A stretch of 64,000 nt of DNA from DATFTE01 sp963802575 (GCA_963802575.1 CAWDJF010000005.1:186001-250000), one strand, 5' to 3'; shown: positions 50,960-61,647, counted from the first letter of the stretch. A program made the numbers and translations. Notes: a model not told the origin generated them from the letters alone.

Positions 50960-53900
50960 AGATATTGCCGCAACGTCTCACGATTCTTGGTGTAAAGGAA
51001 CGAAACCAACAGGAGCGCCGCGCCCAGCACGATAAACGTCAGGTAGCGATCCCGCGGATTCAGTCCCCAAACGTCCACAATCAAAATCTTGCCGACGCAC
51101 AGCAGTAAGAGCCCCAGACCGGTGAGGCGAAAGCTGCGCTCCGCCAGCCAGAGCGCCAGCAGGAACACTGCGACTCCTTCGATGCCCCACGACAGTGTGA
51201 CCATGCCGTGTCGCATCTCAAGCGCCAACAGAACCGTTAGAAGTGCGACGGCAATAAAGAAAAAGACCTGTTCCGGACGACGATCCAGTGCGTGAAGCAG
51301 ACGTTTCATCACGCCGTCCGCTTCAATGTCTTCCTTAACGCGAAGCCGCATCGCAACGGGCAGAGCCGCGAAAAGCAGGACGATAGCTGCACCTACGCAA
51401 ACCAGGCGGCTATCCCAGAAGGGAGCGGGAAAGTAACTTCGTTGATAGAAATTGTGCAGACTCGCGCGGAAGCCGACGCCGAAAGCCAGCAAGAGAGACT
51501 GGTGCAGGAACACGCGTCGGCTGCTTCTCCAGGCAACGGCCAACAGTACGAACGCCAAAGCTGCCCACGCGGCGGCCACCCAATCCGCTTCGAGTTCAAA
51601 GCGCATCAGAGCGGCAATTGAAATTGTGCCCAGATAACTGCAAATCTCCGCCGCGCGGAGCTTGCGCTCCAGTCGCGTCAACTCATCCTGGGTTTCGCTC
51701 AGGCGCCAATAGGCGTAGAAGTAAGCGAAGACCAGCGGCACGACGGTATAGACGCGCGGGCTGACTTCTCCCGGAAATCCGGAGGCGTTGAGGTTCACGA
51801 AGAAAATTCGCGCAAAGCTGGCCAAGAATGCGACATAACCTTGCAGCCGCAGTGCTCGCGATTTGCAAGTCAGGCCAAGCTCGAACAAGAGTAATCCGCC
51901 GACTGCCCATGCGACGGCAACCCCCACGGGACGCAATTCGTACCAGGCCAATAACGCGAACAGAAACGACGCTACCCAAGTGTAGGCATCGCGAACCACG
52001 AGACGCCAATCGGAGAAGTAAGGAACGACTTGCCGTTCGTCTGATTCTCCACGCGCCGACCACGCGGTCGCATAGAGCAAGAGCGCCACTCCGCCCATGC
52101 TGAGCAGGCGAATGGAAACGTGGTGCACGGTCGAGGTCGTTTCCAGATTGATAGCAAACACGCGAACGACCGCAGCCGCCCCGACAGCGTAGGCTTGATA
52201 CTCAAGTTCTGAAATCGCGAACCGGCGGCCAGCAAGGGCGAGAGCCAGCCCGAATGCGCACCACGCCACCGCCGTCCAGGCCTCAGGAAACGCGATCCAT
52301 AGCCCAATGGCTCCCATGAGCGCCGCGATGTAAGAGAGGTATCGCGTGAGCCGCTTGTCGACTTCATGGAAGAACATTGCGTTCCAGCGGCGTGCGATCC
52401 AGTGGGCATCGGCATAGAAAACTGCGGCTGCGATTCCAAAGACCATGGCCAAGGGGAAATTGCTGCGAACGTCGCCTCCGTCCATACGCATGCCGAGCAC
52501 GCGGGCGGCGTTCACGCTGACCATCTGGCAGGCGGCCAACCCGGAAGCGAGCAATCCCAAGCGGCGGAAAATGACTTCTCGATTCCAGACTCCAATCAAC
52601 AACAAGGCTTCCGCCTCGAGCAGCCACAGCACAGAAAGATTGCTTCCCGAATAGCGGAACGGAAACGCCGCCAGAAGCAGGATGACTCCCAGCGTCGAGA
52701 GAACAATCACGGCGCTGCGCCGCCGGCGAGTGATCGGCAACTGGCCCAGCAGCGTTTCAACGGCTCCAATCGTGAGCAACGCCCAGAAGGCCCACTCCGG
52801 ATGCGTCGACTGATATTTAAAAAGTAGCAGTAGAAGGACAGTGTTCAGTACCGCGGCCGCACTGGAAATATGCTCCTGTCGCGCATTCTGGGGCTTACGG
52901 AACACATACGAGACACGAAAGATGACCCAGTAAAGAGAAAGCAAACCGGCGCTCGCGGCAAACTCGGGAAAGGGATGCCGGTGTCCCTGCATGGGCTCAA
53001 TGATTGGTCGCAGCCACAGATAATGATTCAGATAGCTGGCGAGAATGCCAAAGAGTTCCAGCTCAAACCACTGCATTCGTCCGACGATGATCACCAGGGC
53101 AAGAGCCAACACCGCTCCAGCAGACAGGCTGTACACCGTCGAATGGCTGATGGTGACAGTTAAGAACGCGAGGATAAACGCGAGGCCAGTGACTACCTGT
53201 GAGCGATAGCGCAGGGTATGCCACACCATTGCCGCGGCAACGGCCAACATCAAAACCAGATCGAGGGTTTGCGATGACAGCACGCGGGTCGCGTCCACGT
53301 GGTACATCGCAAACGTCATCCAGAAAAGGAGGGCCCAGCCCCCGCTGATGCCAACCCGCGCCAAAATGCGGTAGCGGCTCTTTCTCTCAGAGAAGATTCC
53401 TGCACCTAGCATCACGGCGCCAATAACGTACCCAACGAGAACTTTTCCAGCCGGGCCCATCGTCGTCAACTGACGGGCCAGTAGGAATGCAATCCCGAGG
53501 ACCAGAAAACTGATGCCGACTTTGGGTAGCCAATTGGTGCCGACAAGTTCCTCAATATCCAGAGCAGACCTGTAGCGTTCGGTGAACGAGAACTTGGGTT
53601 CCTCAGCCGCAATCGGCCGCGGCGAAACCGGTGTTGGTGTCGGAGGAGGCGGGATCGGAAGGCCAGGAGGGACGGACTTCACCCACTCCTTCGCGGCCTG
53701 AACGGAAGTTGGTTCTGGCGCAACCGGTTCTTTGATCGCCGGAGGAGGCGCCGCAATCGGCGTAGCTTCGACCTTCGATGCCTCTGCTGGAGCGGGCGTC
53801 TCCCTCAGTTGTTGAACGGTCTGTTCAAGAGTGTAGATGCGTTCAGTGAGCTGTCCCCAACGGGCTTCATCTTCCTCGCGCTGGCGAACACGTTTGCGGT

Positions 53901-53976
53901 GGCTCCGCCAGAGAAACACCCAGGGACTAAACAGCACGACACCGACGATGCCGCCGTAGAAAAGGATCTCGTCCAA
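50956..53976 (-). CDS. DUF2339 large multi-pass membrane protein
   Basis: A 1006-residue membrane protein. A short N-terminal helix is followed by a coiled coil (LTERIYTLEQTVQQLRE) and a Pro-rich linker (PPPPTPTPVSP). About 25-28 hydrophobic helices follow, in the DUF2339 layout, starting with the conserved GTNWLPKVGISFLVLGIAFL. The family is common in Acidobacteria and Bacteroidota and its role is unknown; an envelope function is inferred from its size and membrane location. Its stop overlaps the M48 peptidase start (ATGA), suggesting that the two proteins work together. Confidence 0.85.
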   Translation of the reverse strand: MDEILFYGGIVGVVLFSPWVFLWRSHRKRVRQREEDEARWGQLTERIYTLEQTVQQLRETPAPAEASKVEATPIAAPPPAIKEPVAPEPTSVQAAKEWVKSVPPGLPIPPPPTPTPVSPRPIAAEEPKFSFTERYRSALDIEELVGTNWLPKVGISFLVLGIAFLLARQLTTMGPAGKVLVGYVIGAVMLGAGIFSERKSRYRILARVGISGGWALLFWMTFAMYHVDATRVLSSQTLDLVLMLAVAAAMVWHTLRYRSQVVTGLAFILAFLTVTISHSTVYSLSAGAVLALALVIIVGRMQWFELELFGILASYLNHYLWLRPIIEPMQGHRHPFPEFAASAGLLSLYWVIFRVSYVFRKPQNARQEHISSAAAVLNTVLLLLLFKYQSTHPEWAFWALLTIGAVETLLGQLPITRRRRSAVIVLSTLGVILLLAAFPFRYSGSNLSVLWLLEAEALLLIGVWNREVIFRRLGLLASGLAACQMVSVNAARVLGMRMDGGDVRSNFPLAMVFGIAAAVFYADAHWIARRWNAMFFHEVDKRLTRYLSYIAALMGAIGLWIAFPEAWTAVAWCAFGLALALAGRRFAISELEYQAYAVGAAAVVRVFAINLETTSTVHHVSIRLLSMGGVALLLYATAWSARGESDERQVVPYFSDWRLVVRDAYTWVASFLFALLAWYELRPVGVAVAWAVGGLLLFELGLTCKSRALRLQGYVAFLASFARIFFVNLNASGFPGEVSPRVYTVVPLVFAYFYAYWRLSETQDELTRLERKLRAAEICSYLGTISIAALMRFELEADWVAAAWAALAFVLLAVAWRSSRRVFLHQSLLLAFGVGFRASLHNFYQRSYFPAPFWDSRLVCVGAAIVLLFAALPVAMRLRVKEDIEADGVMKRLLHALDRRPEQVFFFIAVALLTVLLALEMRHGMVTLSWGIEGVAVFLLALWLAERSFRLTGLGLLLLCVGKILIVDVWGLNPRDRYLTFIVLGAALLLVSFLYTKNRETLRQYL

Positions 53977-54056
53977 AGTGGTTAGCGATTCTGGGCGACG
54001 CGCCCCAGAAGTGGCGCGATTCTACTACAGAAGCGAGGGCGTGATAACGGCGAGAA

Positions 54057-55958
54057 TCAGGCGGTCTTCGGAGCGGACTGCTTCGAAGCCGCCTCCCAAC
54101 GTAGCCTGGCAACGACTAGCTTGATGTCCTCAAACGTAATCTCCTCGGGAAGCGCGTCCTTGAGAGGACGCAGCGCCTGTAGCCCCACACGATCGCAGGC
54201 TGCTTCAATCAACGCCTGCTTCTCGGCGCTGATCCACTGCGAGAAAAACGCCAATTCACCGCTCTCGACCAGAGTCGCGACCGTGTTGACGATGGTCGAA
54301 ACCTGGCGTCCACGCAGCTTGGCGATTTCTTCGAAGCTGCGCCCTTCCTGAAGGAGGCGGACGGTTTCCACCGCGGGAGCAATCTTGCGCTCTGGCGCAG
54401 CCGATGCCCTCGCGCCGTTTCGGAAGTCCGCCAGTGCTTGCAGCAGCTGCGTTCCGTACATCTCAACTTTTCGTTGCCCGAAGCCACTGATGCTGAGAAT
54501 GTCGGTAAGAGTTTTGGGAGGAGACAAGCAGATCTGTTCGAGTGAAGTGTCGTGCATCACGATAAACGCAGCGACGCCTTGTTCCTTGGCGATGTTTCGC
54601 CGCCACTGCCGCAGATAATCGCGCAACTCCGCCAACGGATCGGGCACGCCCGGCTCCAGTGCCTGCGTCCGCGCAATCACCTCGGGATTCAACGTGACCC
54701 GCGACCGCAGACGCCGCGTACTATGTGTTGGCACCGCCAGCCATGCGGGCGACGAGCCGCAGACATCGCAGGCGTTGCAGGTGGTCCACTTGGGAGTTTC
54801 ACCAAAGTGCTGGCAGATTTGCCGGTGCCGGCATCGAGCCGATTCCGCGAACGCTCGCACGTCGCGATAACGCTGCCACGCGCGATCCTTTTCCGCTGGA
54901 TCGGTGACTTCATCGATGAAGTGCGCGAGCAGCGCCGTGTCACGCTTTTGCCAAAGAAGAATGCAATCCGCCGGCTTTCCGTCGCGTCCCGCGCGGCCTG
55001 CCTCCTGGTAATACTGTTCCACCGACTTCGGCAGCGACAGATGGATGACCGCTCGCACCGAGGCCTTGTTGATGCCCAGTCCAAAGGCGATCGTACCCAC
55101 CAGTACGCGCACTTCGTCCGACATCCAGCGCTCCTGATTGCGGCGGCGCTCGTCGGCGTCCATCTTTCCGTGATAGGCCACTGCCGGAATGCCTTGCTCC
55201 TCTAGCGAATCCACGGTCTCTTCGACTCGCGCAATCGTGGGCGAGTAAACAATCACATTGCCTTCGGAATAGTTTCGCAGGGCACGTTCCAGCAATTGCG
55301 GTTGCGAGATCGAGTCTGTCTGCTTTACCACATAACGCAAGTTCGAGCGGTGGAAGCTGGCAATGTATTTATCGGCGTTCTTGAGCTGCAGTTGATGCAG
55401 GATGTCGTGACGCACTTGTCGCGTCGCGCTGGCCGTAAAAGCCGCAATGGGACAATCAGGAAAATGCGTACGCAACCGGCTTAACTGCCGGTATTCGGGA
55501 CGGAATTCGTGTCCCCACTCTGAGATGCAATGCGCCTCATCAATCGCGAAGAATGCAACTGGGACTTGTTGCAGCCATCCAATAGTGTCGGCCCGCGCCA
55601 GTCGTTCAGGGGATAGATAAAGCAGCCGGAACTCTCCTGCTCGTGCCCGCCGCATCACGCGGGACTGCTCGCTACTGTCCAACGTGCTGTTCAAAAGGGC
55701 AGCGGGAATGCCCATCTGTCCGAGTTGAACCACTTGATCTTGCATCAAGGCAATCAGGGGCGAGATGACGATGGTCGTCTTATCGGAAACGACGGCGGGC
55801 AGTTGATAACAGAGCGACTTCCCACCGCCGGTGGGCATGACGACGCAGGCATCGTGCCCTCCTAGCAGGCTCGCAACGATGCGTTCCTGCATGGGACGGA
55901 AGGAGTCGTATCCCCAGTAGCGGCGCAGCGGCTCCAGAAGATTGATTGGGGAGGACAA
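54057..55958 (-). CDS. recQ: ATP-dependent DNA helicase RecQ
   Basis: A 633-residue superfamily 2 helicase for DNA repair and recombination. Motifs: Walker A MPTGGGKSLCYQL, the DEAH-type box AIDEAHCISEWGHEF, TASATRQVRHDI, and YQEAGRAGRDGKPADCIL. The zinc-binding part follows (CRHRQICQHFG, CNACDVCG), then a region of the RQC/HRDC type (DILSISGFGQRKVEMYGTQL). The tail has another helix-turn-helix (SFEEIAKLRGRQVSTIVNTV). No neighbour is functionally linked. The start at 55958 is a GTG-free ATG beginning the conserved N-terminus. Confidence 0.94.
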   Translation of the reverse strand: MSSPINLLEPLRRYWGYDSFRPMQERIVASLLGGHDACVVMPTGGGKSLCYQLPAVVSDKTTIVISPLIALMQDQVVQLGQMGIPAALLNSTLDSSEQSRVMRRARAGEFRLLYLSPERLARADTIGWLQQVPVAFFAIDEAHCISEWGHEFRPEYRQLSRLRTHFPDCPIAAFTASATRQVRHDILHQLQLKNADKYIASFHRSNLRYVVKQTDSISQPQLLERALRNYSEGNVIVYSPTIARVEETVDSLEEQGIPAVAYHGKMDADERRRNQERWMSDEVRVLVGTIAFGLGINKASVRAVIHLSLPKSVEQYYQEAGRAGRDGKPADCILLWQKRDTALLAHFIDEVTDPAEKDRAWQRYRDVRAFAESARCRHRQICQHFGETPKWTTCNACDVCGSSPAWLAVPTHSTRRLRSRVTLNPEVIARTQALEPGVPDPLAELRDYLRQWRRNIAKEQGVAAFIVMHDTSLEQICLSPPKTLTDILSISGFGQRKVEMYGTQLLQALADFRNGARASAAPERKIAPAVETVRLLQEGRSFEEIAKLRGRQVSTIVNTVATLVESGELAFFSQWISAEKQALIEAACDRVGLQALRPLKDALPEEITFEDIKLVVARLRWEAASKQSAPKTA

Positions 55959-56018
55959 GGGAACAGTATAACGGCAGCGTCGCTGATGCTCTCTGTGACG
56001 GATGAACGCGGCAGAGGT

Positions 56019-58382
56019 TTATCGCATCGACTCTTCGACTTCGCTAATCCAGTCAGGGCGTTTCAAAACCTCGCGCGGCTTGGGACCGTCCGCGGCGCCA
56101 ACAATTCCATCTCGTTCCATCATGTCGATCAAGTGCGCAGCGCGGCCATAGCCGATGCGCAGGCGACGCTGCAGCAGGGAAGTGGAAGCCTTGCCGAACT
56201 CCACCACCAGGCGCACGGCGTCGTTGTAAAGAGGATCGTTGTTTTCCTCTCCGTCTTCGCCGCCCGGTTCCAAACCCTCCCGCTCTTCCTTCGGAGCCTG
56301 CAGGAATTTCTCTTCATATTGCGCCGTACCCTGCGACCGCCAGAACTCGACCACCGCCGCGATTTCCTTCTCGGTGACGAAGGGCGCGTGCAGACGGTGT
56401 ACGCGTGCCGAGCCCGAGGGCAGGTAAAGCATGTCACCTTTGCCGAGCAGCGCTTCAGCGCCGTTGGCGTCAAGAATGGTGCGCGAATCGACCTTGGTAG
56501 CCACGCGGAACGAAATACGCGCCGGGAAGTTTGCCTTGATGAGACCGGTAATGACATCAACCGAAGGCCGCTGCGTCGCCAGCACCAGATGGATGCCCAC
56601 CGCGCGGGCCATCTGTGCCAGGCGCGTTACAGATTCTTCCACGTTGCCCGAATCGAGCATCATCAAGTCTGCTAACTCATCGATGATGATCACGATGTAG
56701 GGAATCGGCCCCTCGCCGGCATTCTCGCCAAACAGGCTGGGAGTGGGCTCGTCGTCGAAGAGCTTGTTGTACTGATCGATGTTGCGCACGCCCTTCTCCG
56801 CCAGCAACTTCAAGCGGCGCTCCATCTCGCGCACCGCATTCCGTAGCGCATTGGCCGCCAACTTGGGTTCGGTGATGATCGGCGTAAACAGATGCGGTAC
56901 GCCTTCGTAGTTACCAAGTTCCAGCCGCTTGGGGTCGACCAGAATCAACCGCACTTGGTCGGGAGTCGACTTGTACAAAATCGACATGATCATGGCATTG
57001 ATCGCCACGCTTTTGCCTGCGCCCGTAGAACCAGCGATCAACAGATGCGGCATGCCCGCAAGATCAGCGGTCACAATCCGCCCATTGATATCTTTGCCCA
57101 GCGCTAGCGTGAGCTTCGACTTCGTGCCGATGAATTCCTGGGACTCGATGTTTTCGCGCAGCCAGATGATCTCGCGCTCGCGATTCGGCACCTGAATGCC
57201 AACCGTCGACTTACCCGCCATGCGCTCGATCAGAATGCTTTCGGCCTTGAGCGCCAGGCACAGATCGTCGGTCAGATTGGTGATGCGGCTGTACTTGATC
57301 CCCGCCTCGGGCTTGAACTCGAACGTCGTGACTACCGGGCCGGGATTAATCTGCGTGATTTGTCCGTGAACATCAAACTCGGAATATTTCGCCGTCAAGA
57401 CCCCTGCTAGCGACTTGAGTTCGTCGGCGTCTATGGTCTGTTGTTCATCCGAACGATGCAGTAGGCTGCTGGGAGGCAATTTGAAGCCTCCAGCAATACG
57501 GGGAAGCGTCGTCTTGGCCTTGCTCGCGCTGTCGGCACGTTCCGTGACTTCAACATTTGGGATTACTGCGGCCGGCTGCAAAGGCGCAACTCGCGCTGGC
57601 GCGATTTCCTGGTGCTCCTCAGCCGCCATGCGATCGATCCCCGTTTGCCTGGGTTCTGGAACGCGTGGGGTAGCAGGCGCTGCAGGCCGCGCCGGAACCA
57701 TCTGCGTGGTAATCGTCGGCTTCGACGCGCGCCGTTTCTCCAGATCCTTCTGCATACGGTTCTTTGCGCGCTCCGCCTGCCAGTCTTGGTAGCGGTTCCA
57801 CAGAGCCACGATGAACGCGAAGCGCGTCGGCGCCCAAAGCCGCAACGATGAGAAGGAGAATGCCGTGGAGAGGTAAAGCGCTACGGCGAGGAAGGTGGCA
57901 CAAACGATGTAAGCGCCCGCCAGGTTGAAGTAGTGGATGAGCACATCGCCCACAACGCGTCCCACCAAACCTTCCATGGGAACCGCACCCATCCAACGTA
58001 CATGACCCGGTAGCAGCGCCAGCAACGCCGGAACAAAAATGATGAGCCATATCCCGCCCAAAGTCTTGGCCAAAGGCGAAGCGACCTTGCGGGAGCGGAA
58101 CCAACGCAGGCCAAGTACAGCAGGGAACACCGGTAGCAGGAATGCCCCGATGCCGAAGCCCTGCAGCGCCAGATCGGCAATCATGGCACCGACCACGCCG
58201 ATCCAGTTGCGGGCGACGCGCGAGCCGGTCAATACCGAGGCGCTATTCAGCGACGGGTCGAGCGGCGAATAGGAAACCAGTGCGAGGAAAAGGAGGAGCG
58301 CGGAGACGCACAACAGGAATCCGATCAGCTCATTGAGCCGACGGTTACTGGTCGGGGCAAAAATCTGATTGAGATACCTCAT
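56019..58382 (-). CDS. ftsK: DNA translocase FtsK/SpoIIIE
   Basis: A 787-residue chromosome-partition motor at the division septum. Four N-terminal helices (ELIGFLLCVSALLLFLALVS and others) anchor it; a Pro/Ala-rich linker follows. The motor domain has Walker A LIAGSTGAGKSVAINAM and Walker B YIVIIIDELADLMML, and ATQRPSVDVITGLIKANFP. A C-terminal gamma winged helix (SLLQRRLRIGYGRAAHLIDM) recognises polar chromosome motifs. I prefer the ATG at 58382 (MRYLNQIFAP); the frame extends to 58475 but without conserved sequence. Confidence 0.93.
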   Translation of the reverse strand: MRYLNQIFAPTSNRRLNELIGFLLCVSALLLFLALVSYSPLDPSLNSASVLTGSRVARNWIGVVGAMIADLALQGFGIGAFLLPVFPAVLGLRWFRSRKVASPLAKTLGGIWLIIFVPALLALLPGHVRWMGAVPMEGLVGRVVGDVLIHYFNLAGAYIVCATFLAVALYLSTAFSFSSLRLWAPTRFAFIVALWNRYQDWQAERAKNRMQKDLEKRRASKPTITTQMVPARPAAPATPRVPEPRQTGIDRMAAEEHQEIAPARVAPLQPAAVIPNVEVTERADSASKAKTTLPRIAGGFKLPPSSLLHRSDEQQTIDADELKSLAGVLTAKYSEFDVHGQITQINPGPVVTTFEFKPEAGIKYSRITNLTDDLCLALKAESILIERMAGKSTVGIQVPNREREIIWLRENIESQEFIGTKSKLTLALGKDINGRIVTADLAGMPHLLIAGSTGAGKSVAINAMIMSILYKSTPDQVRLILVDPKRLELGNYEGVPHLFTPIITEPKLAANALRNAVREMERRLKLLAEKGVRNIDQYNKLFDDEPTPSLFGENAGEGPIPYIVIIIDELADLMMLDSGNVEESVTRLAQMARAVGIHLVLATQRPSVDVITGLIKANFPARISFRVATKVDSRTILDANGAEALLGKGDMLYLPSGSARVHRLHAPFVTEKEIAAVVEFWRSQGTAQYEEKFLQAPKEEREGLEPGGEDGEENNDPLYNDAVRLVVEFGKASTSLLQRRLRIGYGRAAHLIDMMERDGIVGAADGPKPREVLKRPDWISEVEESMR

Positions 58383-58567
58383 TTGGCTGTTCGCGCCAGG
58401 CAAGACAAAAATCCCACCTGGTGGCAGAACTGGCCAGAGCCCAGTAATTATGCCAAGAACCGGGCAGTCCGACAATGGCGAAAGTTGTCGAGTTAGCTTC
58501 TACCTTGAAATCAATCACGTAGAGACGGACGCCCTCGTCCGTCCAGCCCGAAGCGGCGCAAAGACGC

Positions 58568-59461
58568 TTACATTGCTTTTGCTAGAAACGCCAGCACAAC
58601 GATCCCCAGAATAATCCGATAAATCGCGAACGGCACAAACCCGTGTTTGCGAACCCACGCCATGAACCAAGCCACCGACGCGTAAGCCACGATGAACGAC
58701 ACCACGAAACCGATGGCCAGTACGATCCATCCGTGCGTGTCGATCTGCGCCACCCCTATTGGATTGGCCTCACCTTTTCCGCGTAGCGATTTCAGTAGAT
58801 CGTAAAGGGTCGCCACCACCATGGTCGGGATCGATAGAAAGAAAGAAAATTCCAGCGCCGACGCACGCGACATTCCCGCCAGTTGTCCCCCGGCGATGGT
58901 TGACATCGATCGTGACGTTCCCGGAAACACCGCCGAGAAGATCTGGCAGAAGCCGATCCAGATTGCCTGTCCCAGGCTCATCGCCTCCATCTTCCAGGTA
59001 TGAATGCGGCTGCCCGCGGCGCCGGGCCCGGCTACTTCCCACTTCGCATTCATCGCATCCACAATCCACATGATGACGCCGCCCACTAGCAGGGAAGTCC
59101 CAATAATGGTGAGGTCCTCAAGATGCTTTCCAATTACTTTGGTCAGCAGGAATGCGGGCGCTGCAGTCACGACAAATGCGATCATCACCAGGCTGAGAGG
59201 GTGGGTGAAAATCGTGCGATCACCATTCTCACCCTTGGGAAAAGTCGAGAGGAATTTGGCAATCCGCTCCCGAAAATAGATGGGAAGGCAGAGAATCGCC
59301 CCCAGTTGGATGACGATGGTGTACATCTTCCAATACCCATCGCCCAGATTGATATGCAGCAGCGATTCCGCGATGCGCAAATGGGCAGTCGAACTGACGG
59401 GCAGAAATTCGGTTAGGCCTTCGATAATTCCCAGCACCACAGAAAGCAGGTAATCGTTCAA
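58568..59461 (-). CDS. uppP: Undecaprenyl-diphosphatase
   Basis: A 297-residue membrane enzyme that recycles undecaprenyl pyrophosphate in cell-wall synthesis and confers bacitracin tolerance. The signature motifs are GLTEFLPVSSTAHLRIAE and the PGTSRSMSTIAGGQLAGMSR loop. About eight helices are visible. The start at 59461 is a TTG (LNDYLLSVV), with GGAGGAA only a few bases upstream, so a nearby GTG could also serve. It lies immediately downstream, on the minus strand, of an SH3/TPR protein gene. Confidence 0.93.
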   Translation of the reverse strand: MNDYLLSVVLGIIEGLTEFLPVSSTAHLRIAESLLHINLGDGYWKMYTIVIQLGAILCLPIYFRERIAKFLSTFPKGENGDRTIFTHPLSLVMIAFVVTAAPAFLLTKVIGKHLEDLTIIGTSLLVGGVIMWIVDAMNAKWEVAGPGAAGSRIHTWKMEAMSLGQAIWIGFCQIFSAVFPGTSRSMSTIAGGQLAGMSRASALEFSFFLSIPTMVVATLYDLLKSLRGKGEANPIGVAQIDTHGWIVLAIGFVVSFIVAYASVAWFMAWVRKHGFVPFAIYRIILGIVVLAFLAKAM

Positions 59462-59551
59462 GCTTCCTCCAAAGGGTGAGTGGGAAAGTATCGCAGAAAA
59501 GAGTGGGAGCAGAAAGTGCCGGTGGTGGAGCGGATCGCCTTCAGGCGCGAT

Positions 59552-60481
59552 CTATTCGATGCTATTTCCGTACGTCGGCACGCCCTGACCGATCAAAAAC
59601 AGCAATCTCTGGGCCCGCGCCCCCCAATCCGATTGCGGATACTGGCTGGCAACCTTCTGCGCAATAGCAATGGCCTTGCCTTTGGACTCCTCCGACTTCT
59701 TCGGCTGTTCGTCAGTCTTATACATCTCGATCAAAGCCGAATACCGCCACGCAGCGTCGTAGAGCGCTTCCGCGGCCGCCGGAGACTGCGGGTGGTCATT
59801 GACATACTTCTCGTAATAATCCGCCTCTTTTGCGGGACACTTGGGGTCGCCCTGCCAGTCGCCGCACAACTTGTTCTCGATCAGGTGAAACGCTGCCAGG
59901 TCCGCCCACTTGGTGCCAGGAAATTTCTTGATCACATCTTTCATGAACTGCTCGTTCATGCCCTCGCGCAAATACGCTTCCTTCTCTTTGGCCGAGGGAC
60001 GGGTGCTGATATCTGATTTCTCGATCTGCCAGCGAATGTCCGCGGCCCGGTACATGGCTTCGCCCGCGAACGGGGATTGGGGAAAATACTCGGCGACGCA
60101 ATAGTAAAGATGCATGGCGTCCTGCGCCGCATTGTTGCGGCCATGGGCACGGCTGGCTTGATCTTCGGAATCGACCGCTTCGCCATACAGAATGCGATCG
60201 CCGTCGGCCTGGCCCGCCCGGATCACGCCTTTGTCGACGATCCAACCCGTCACGGTCTTCACTTCGGTAAGGTTGGCGGTGACGTGGACCCATCCTGGCG
60301 TGGTCTCGAGAATCACCAGGTCACGCCCACGATCGATAGAGCCCAAAACAGAAGAATTGCTGTCGGGAGTCAGATAAATGCGCGCAAAACGAATCATGAC
60401 CCCGCGCTGATAATCGGCAGCCACTGCCGATGCCAGAAGCACCATCCCAACCAGAACGGTTCTGACTGCTTTCATCGTCAT
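59552..60481 (-). CDS. Exported SH3-like/TPR protein
   Basis: A 309-residue exported protein. The signal peptide is MKAVRTVLVGMVLLASAVAA. An SH3b-like domain follows (RFARIYLTPDSNSSVLGSID, VTANLTEVKTVTGWIVDKGV). The rest is helical and resembles TPR or BamD-like repeats (AMHLYYCVAEYFPQSPFAGE, AAAEALYDAAWRYSALIEMY). Such proteins bind peptidoglycan or partner proteins in the envelope. The start at 60481 (MTMKAVR) is preferred because the frame up to 60583 has no conserved sequence and overlaps the next gene. Confidence 0.78.
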   Translation of the reverse strand: MTMKAVRTVLVGMVLLASAVAADYQRGVMIRFARIYLTPDSNSSVLGSIDRGRDLVILETTPGWVHVTANLTEVKTVTGWIVDKGVIRAGQADGDRILYGEAVDSEDQASRAHGRNNAAQDAMHLYYCVAEYFPQSPFAGEAMYRAADIRWQIEKSDISTRPSAKEKEAYLREGMNEQFMKDVIKKFPGTKWADLAAFHLIENKLCGDWQGDPKCPAKEADYYEKYVNDHPQSPAAAEALYDAAWRYSALIEMYKTDEQPKKSEESKGKAIAIAQKVASQYPQSDWGARAQRLLFLIGQGVPTYGNSIE

Positions 60482-60579
60482 GTTGGATGCACTCTGAGGC
60501 GTTTTGTGTGTACCACCAACCGAGGGTGCCCCATCTTTGTCGCGTTTTTTGCGACAAAGGTGGGAACGGGGGCCAAATC

Positions 60580-61599
60580 TCACCCAGTAATCTCCCGCAA
60601 AGTTTGCGGATCGATATTCCCTCCGCTGATCACCGCGACATTGATCTTTGTCGCAGGCAACTCCGCGCGATGAAACAAAAATGCAGCGGTCGCCACTGCG
60701 CCGCTAGGCTCCGCCACGGTCTTGGGATTCTGCGCCAATCGCCGCATGGCTTCGCGAATCTCGTCCTCACTCACCGTAACGATGTCGTCCACATACTTGC
60801 GAATATGTTCGAAGTTGATGGGACCGATGCTCTGTGTGCGCAGCCCGTCCGCCAGTGTCTGGGTCACTTGGTCGGCAGGGAACTCCACGATCTTTCCGGC
60901 ACGAAGGCTGGCCTGAGCATCTCCCGCTAACGCCGGTTCCGCCCCAATGACCTTCACGTTTGGATTAGACAGCTTGACCGCGGTGGCTACTCCGCTCACC
61001 ATCCCGCCGCCGCCCACGGGAACAATCACGGTCTCGACGTTGGGCAAGTCTTCGAGAATCTCGAGTCCCATCGTTCCCTGGCCCGCGATGATCTGCTCAT
61101 CGTTGTAAGGCGGCACGATCATGTATCCATGAGACGCAGCCAGTTCCTCGGCTTTGATTTTGCGCTCTTCGCTGCCGGGACCGACGAGCACAATCTCTGC
61201 CCCCATTGCCGTTGTGGCTTCGCGCTTGATCTGAGGCGCATTGCCCGGCATCACGATGACGGCCTTCACGCCCATGGCCCGCGCGGCGTAGGCGACGCCT
61301 TGCGCATGATTCCCGCTCGAGTAGGAGATCACTCCACGCCGCCGCTCAACGTCGGTCAAAGACGCGATTTTGTTGTAAGCCCCGCGCAGTTTGAAAGCGC
61401 CAATCGGCTGCAGATTTTCAGGCTTGAGGAAAAGCTGCCGGTCATCGTCCGTCAGCGGAAACGAAATCAGCGGTGTGCGGACGGCAATACCGTCGAGTCG
61501 CTTGCGGGCTTGCTGGATGTCGCCAAGGGTAACGATTGTTAGGTAACCTACCGATCTTTTAATCTGCCCGTTCTTGACGCGGTTTTGCGACAATTGCAA
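60580..61599 (-). CDS. Threonine/serine dehydratase (PLP-dependent ammonia-lyase)
   Basis: A 339-residue PLP enzyme, short form without the regulatory ACT domain. It converts threonine (and probably serine) to 2-oxobutyrate (or pyruvate) plus ammonia. The PLP lysine is in FKLRGAYNKI, and the other motifs are SSGNHAQGVAYAA, VPVGGGGMVSGVA and a late SGGNID. The catabolic (TdcB-like) form is more likely than IlvA because of its length; racemases of this fold are also possible. The start at 61599 is the only ATG before the conserved TIVTLGDIQQARKRL. Confidence 0.9.
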   Translation of the reverse strand: MQLSQNRVKNGQIKRSVGYLTIVTLGDIQQARKRLDGIAVRTPLISFPLTDDDRQLFLKPENLQPIGAFKLRGAYNKIASLTDVERRRGVISYSSGNHAQGVAYAARAMGVKAVIVMPGNAPQIKREATTAMGAEIVLVGPGSEERKIKAEELAASHGYMIVPPYNDEQIIAGQGTMGLEILEDLPNVETVIVPVGGGGMVSGVATAVKLSNPNVKVIGAEPALAGDAQASLRAGKIVEFPADQVTQTLADGLRTQSIGPINFEHIRKYVDDIVTVSEDEIREAMRRLAQNPKTVAEPSGAVATAAFLFHRAELPATKINVAVISGGNIDPQTLREITG

Positions 61600-61647
61600 G
61601 CCGCACAGAGTGTCCGCAAAACGGAACGAACTCTGGTGTTGCCGGGG